Positions 61,354 through 64,000 of a stretch of 64,000 nt of DNA are shown here, in pieces. The notes under the pieces were generated by a model. That model saw only the letters and a list, made by a program, of their open reading frames with translations, did no database searches and was not told the DNA's origin. The DNA is from Rhodospirillales bacterium (GTDB taxonomy: Bacteria; Pseudomonadota; Alphaproteobacteria; Reyranellales; Reyranellaceae): contig WHTW01000013.1 in assembly GCA_009377525.1 (NCBI GenBank), positions 1 through 64,000 of the forward strand, written 5' to 3'. The translations under genes and the position numbers were made by a program. The first letter of the stretch is position 1. Every line of letters begins with the position of its first letter.

Positions 61354-61685
61354 TTCTGTTCTCCTTCGAACACCTTCTTGGCGACGTTGGCCGCCGACAT
61401 GGCGGTCGGCCAGCCGGAGTAGAAGGCGAGATGGGTGATGAGCTCGAGCAGCTCCTCCTTCTTCACGCCGTTGTTCAGCGCGCGCTGGAAGTGGCCGGTC
61501 TGCTGCTCGGTGCGGTTGAGCGCCACCAGGGTGGCGCAGGTGATCAGGCTGCGGTCGCGCTTGGACAGGCCGGGCCGCTCCCAGACGTCGCCGAACAGCA
61601 CGTTGTCGGTGAGATCGACCAGCTTCGGCGCGAAAGACCGGAGCGCTTCGCGTGCCGCTGACGTAGAGGTGGGTGACTTGGACAT
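61350..61685 (-). CDS. Carboxymuconolactone decarboxylase-like protein
   Basis: 111-residue all-helical protein of the CMD/AhpD-like family. Seen: LVDLTDNVLFGDVWERPGLS, KRDRSLITCATLVALNRTEQ, FHLNRALNNG-like GHFQRALNNGVKKEELLELI and HLAFYSGWPTAMSAA. The lone Cys in LITCATL and the conserved His/Glu pattern match CMD proteins rather than CxxC peroxidases. ATG 61685 lies 29 bases after the VOC gene. Confidence 0.85.
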   Translation of the reverse strand: MSKSPTSTSAAREALRSFAPKLVDLTDNVLFGDVWERPGLSKRDRSLITCATLVALNRTEQQTGHFQRALNNGVKKEELLELITHLAFYSGWPTAMSAANVAKKVFEGEQK

Positions 61686-61714
61686 GATTTTCCTCCTTAC
61701 CGTGAACTTGCCGA

Positions 61715-62662
61715 TCAGGGGCTGGCGTGGCCGATGAAGCGCTCGGGCGGACGCTCGCCCCACTGCGACTGGAAGCCTTCCTCGACGCTCAGCAGATGGC
61801 CGCCGTTGGCCGCGTTCAACCGGTCGGTGTCGGCCCAGCGCTCGTGCACGCGGCCCCACGGGTCCGACCAGTAGTCGTAGACCTGGCTGCCCAGCAGGTG
61901 GCGGCCGATGCCCCACATGTGCTCGTACTTGCCGACGCGCTTGATGTGCTCATGGTCCTGGAAGACGGCGTCGATGTCCTGCGCCTCGTAGGAAACGTGG
62001 TTCAGCCCCGTCTTCTCGTTGTGCACGCAGAACAGCACGTGGTGATCGACGTATTCGTCGCCGCAGTCGAGGCGGCTGAAGGCGCCGATGACGTTCTCCT
62101 TGTCGCCGGCATAGACGTCGTCCGACCGGATCATGCCCAGCGTCTCGCGGAACCAGGCGACGGTCTCCTTGACCTTGGGCGTCGACAGCACGCCATGGCC
62201 GATGCGCTGGATCGGCGTCGGCGACTTGCTGAGCCGCATGAGGCGGCCTTTGCGGCGCAGCGGATCGCCGCCGGTGTTCACCGGGTCGCGTTCCACCTTG
62301 GTCGACGGCACGGTCTGCATGCCATGGATGACCTCGATCTGGTAGCCGTTGGGTTCCTTCAGCCGAACGCGTTTGCCGCCGCCCGGCTCGTTCAGGGTCT
62401 CGATGCCCGACGCGCCCGGCAGCTTGGCGAGCCGCTTGAGGTCATCCTCGCTCGCCGCGTGATAAGCGAAGCCGATGAACTTGGTGCCGCCCTTGTGCAC
62501 GGCGTGCAGGTGATGATGGCCGTCGACGCCGCGCATGTAGAGCGAGTCAGGCGTGCGCTCGGCGCGGATCAGGCCGAAATGGGTGAGAAACTCCTCCATC
62601 TCGTCGAGGTCGGGCGCCTCCATGCGCGGGAAGGCGAATTCGGCAGCTTTGATTGCGACCAT
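61715..62662 (-). CDS. Extradiol dioxygenase-like VOC protein (two modules)
   Basis: 315 residues with two VOC modules, as in 2,3-dihydroxybiphenyl 1,2-dioxygenases. Module one includes MEEFLTHFGLIRAERTPDSL and VRLKEPNGYQIEVIHGM. Module two includes IQRIGHGVLSTPKVKETVAW (candidate His ligand), VLFCVHNEKTGLNHVSYEAQ (candidate His) and VYDYWSDPWGRVHERWADTD (candidate Glu). Function as a ring-cleaving dioxygenase is likely given two FAH-family neighbours. ATG 62662 follows AGGAGGAAACC. Confidence 0.83.
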   Translation of the reverse strand: MVAIKAAEFAFPRMEAPDLDEMEEFLTHFGLIRAERTPDSLYMRGVDGHHHLHAVHKGGTKFIGFAYHAASEDDLKRLAKLPGASGIETLNEPGGGKRVRLKEPNGYQIEVIHGMQTVPSTKVERDPVNTGGDPLRRKGRLMRLSKSPTPIQRIGHGVLSTPKVKETVAWFRETLGMIRSDDVYAGDKENVIGAFSRLDCGDEYVDHHVLFCVHNEKTGLNHVSYEAQDIDAVFQDHEHIKRVGKYEHMWGIGRHLLGSQVYDYWSDPWGRVHERWADTDRLNAANGGHLLSVEEGFQSQWGERPPERFIGHASP

Positions 62663-62676
62663 GGTTTCCTCCTGTC

Positions 62677-63549
62677 TCAAACCGTCGTCTTGAACTTGTC
62701 GGGCAGGCGTTCCTCGTTGCCGAGCGCCACACGGCGCACGCCGTCGCTGTCGGGGCTGGCCGGGAAGCCGATGATGGCGCGCGGCGCGGGCACCTCGACC
62801 ACCTTGTTGGAGAGGCGGCCGATACCGCTCACCTCGACGTCGATCGTATCGTCCGCCGCGAGCGGGCGCGAGTTGGCGGGCGTGCCGGTCAGCAGGATGT
62901 CACCGGGCAGGAAGGTCATGTGACGCGCGAGGTCGGCGATCAGGTAGCCGCAATCGAAGATCTGCTCGCTGATCGCGCCTTCCTGCACCATCTTGCCGTT
63001 CTTGTAGGAACGCAGGGTCGACTGGCGCACGTCCACGCCAGAGACCAGACCCGGGCCGATGGGGCAAAAGCCGTCCATGCCCTTCGCCCGCAGCATCGAG
63101 CCGGCATCGGTGTCGCGAAAGTCGTGGCAGCCGAAGTCATTGGAGGGCGCGAAGCCCGCGATGCAGTCCCACGCTTCTTCGCGAGAAACGTTGCGCGTGA
63201 CCTTGCCGAACACGACGGCCATCTCGCCCTCGTAGTTCACGTACTTGTAGCCCTTGGGCTTGATCAGCTCGCCCTTGTGGGCGTTGAGCGCCGTCAGCGG
63301 CTTCTGGAAATAGGTCGGCGACTTGGGCGGCGTGCGGCTGTTGTTGAACTCGAAGTAGCGCGAGATGTAGTTCACGTGCACGCAGATGATCTTGGTTGGC
63401 GTGCAGGGCGGCAGGTGCACGACCTCGTCCTCGCCGCAGGTCCGGCCATCGCTGAACACGATGCGGCCGTCCTTGAACTCGACCCAGTACTCGCTGCCGT
63501 CCTTCACCACACGCCGCACTTCCTTGCGTGGACCTTCCAGAACGCTCAT
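62677..63549 (-). CDS. Fumarylacetoacetate hydrolase-family protein
   Basis: 290 residues, resembling the hydrolase/isomerase enzymes of meta-cleavage (HpcE/HpaG-like) pathways. Seen: TKIICVHVNYISRYFEFNNS, YVNYEGEMAVVFGKVTRNVS with the metal Glu, AGFAPSNDFGCHDFRDTDAG, MDGFCPIGPGLVSGVDVRQS and LPGDILLTGTPANSRPLAA. It lies 14 bases before the VOC gene and is probably in one operon with it, the CMD-like gene and the other FAH protein. Confidence 0.88.
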   Translation of the reverse strand: MSVLEGPRKEVRRVVKDGSEYWVEFKDGRIVFSDGRTCGEDEVVHLPPCTPTKIICVHVNYISRYFEFNNSRTPPKSPTYFQKPLTALNAHKGELIKPKGYKYVNYEGEMAVVFGKVTRNVSREEAWDCIAGFAPSNDFGCHDFRDTDAGSMLRAKGMDGFCPIGPGLVSGVDVRQSTLRSYKNGKMVQEGAISEQIFDCGYLIADLARHMTFLPGDILLTGTPANSRPLAADDTIDVEVSGIGRLSNKVVEVPAPRAIIGFPASPDSDGVRRVALGNEERLPDKFKTTV

Positions 63550-63568
63550 CTATCTTCACTCCTTGTTT

Positions 63569-63635
63569 TGCCGGACCGTGGGCCTCCAGGCCCGCTCATG
63601 ATCATGATGCGGGCCTGGAGGCCCGCGGTCCGGCA
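63569..63635. repeat. Hairpin repeat of the CCGGACCG family, copy 5
   Basis: Arms of 27 bases (63569-63595 and 63609-63635) pair with one G-T wobble around TCATGATCATGAT. The arms begin TGCCGGACCGTGGGCC, so only CCGGACCG of the shared terminus is kept. It separates the FAH gene from the dehydrogenase gene. Confidence 0.9.
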
Positions 63636-63638
63636 TGA

Positions 63639-64000
63639 CTACTTCTTCGCCTGCTGGATGGCGCGCCACACGTTCTGCGCCGTGGCGGGCATCGCCACGT
63701 CCTTGACGCCGAGCGGCGCCAGCGCGTCCATGATGGCGTTCATCACCACCGGCATGGCGCCGACCGTGCCCGCCTCGCCGGCGCCCTTGGCGCCCAGCGG
63801 ATTGTACTGCGTGGGCACCGGGTTGCTCTTGATCTCCATGCTCGGGATCATCTGAGCGGTCGGCATGGCGTAATCGAGGAAGCTCGCCGTGAGCAGCTGA
63901 CCGCTTTCGCGGTCCCACACCACCTGCTCGCTCAGGATCTGGCCGATGCCCTGGGCGACGCCGCCATGGATCTGGCCCTTCAGCCCGATCGGATTCATCA
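63639..64000 (-). CDS. Xanthine dehydrogenase-family molybdopterin subunit, C-terminal part
   Basis: At least 119 residues, running off the window edge, so the N-terminal and middle parts are not seen. NPIGLKGQIHGGVAQGIGQI, LLTASFLDYAMPTAQMIPSM, and GAKGAGEAGTVGAMPVVMNA match the C-terminus of CoxL/XdhB-type large subunits; the Glu in KGAGEAGT is the catalytic base of the family. The substrate (aldehyde, carbon monoxide, N-heterocycle or aromatic) cannot be judged from this part. Confidence 0.88.
   Translation of the reverse strand, partial: MNPIGLKGQIHGGVAQGIGQILSEQVVWDRESGQLLTASFLDYAMPTAQMIPSMEIKSNPVPTQYNPLGAKGAGEAGTVGAMPVVMNAIMDALAPLGVKDVAMPATAQNVWRAIQQAKK

Overview
The window is GC-rich and reads as a chromosome segment of a free-living alphaproteobacterium. 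Supporting signs are a cysG-DUF2849-cysI-DUF934 sulfite-reduction cluster, a bacterial frataxin next to an L31 of the alphaproteobacterial type, an Hsp20 gene with a ROSE-like leader, and general gene content of the Rhodospirillales/Hyphomicrobiales kind (Reyranella-like is a guess). No rRNA, complete tRNA or CRISPR array was seen. LAYOUT. 1-12.5 kb is a worn defence/mobile island. It holds the 5' part of a group II intron inserted antisense in a PIN-domain gene, a decayed jetD-like fragment, a second PIN fragment and an intact class III aminotransferase. Then comes a type II Wadjet (JetABCD) operon whose jetA has lost its middle, followed by a PIN toxin/antitoxin pair with an operator-like palindrome. 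12.7-32.7 kb is carbon metabolism: a ferredoxin/flavodoxin-NADP reductase, then a long leftward run carrying the whole pentose phosphate pathway (zwf, pgl, gnd, rpe, rpiA, tkt, tal) plus pgi. The same run includes an RpiA-gluconokinase fusion, a DUF2090 aldolase-like protein, two HAD phosphatases, a large glucosidase and a frameshifted GH13 enzyme; a divergent GH15 glucoamylase-type enzyme closes it. 32.8-47.6 kb is mixed housekeeping: a candidate small RNA, an ABC exporter with cyaY, rpmE, a molybdopterin oxidoreductase, nucleoside hydrolase, a class I amidotransferase, an MFS transporter, an Ada/AlkA-type protein that has lost its glycosylase domain, an O6-alkylguanine methyltransferase, a CYTH protein, an LLM oxidoreductase and small exported or unknown proteins. 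47.7-53.4 kb holds a diiron ferritin-like protein, sulfite reduction with siroheme synthesis (including a 36-residue ORF coupled to cysG), and hsp20 behind a ROSE-like thermometer. 53.4-60.3 kb is a LacI-controlled operon: GH127 arabinofuranosidase (frameshifted), periplasmic binding protein, two permeases, aldo/keto reductase. 60.4-64 kb is a catabolic run: two FAH-family proteins, a carboxymuconolactone decarboxylase-like protein, an extradiol dioxygenase-like VOC protein, and the end of a xanthine-dehydrogenase-type large subunit. CROSS-CUTTING. Five intergenic elements share termini reading about CTTCCGGACCGC and are long perfect or near-perfect hairpins whose inner arms differ between copies. 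Four genes outside the defence island carry simple frameshifts (GH13, SnoaL-like, 2OG oxygenase, GH127), so either gene decay is common here or the sequence holds indel errors. The Wadjet family itself is described; the less expected items are the all-in-one pentose phosphate cluster with the RpiA-GntK fusion, the hairpin repeat family, the sRNA candidate and the cysG-coupled small ORF.
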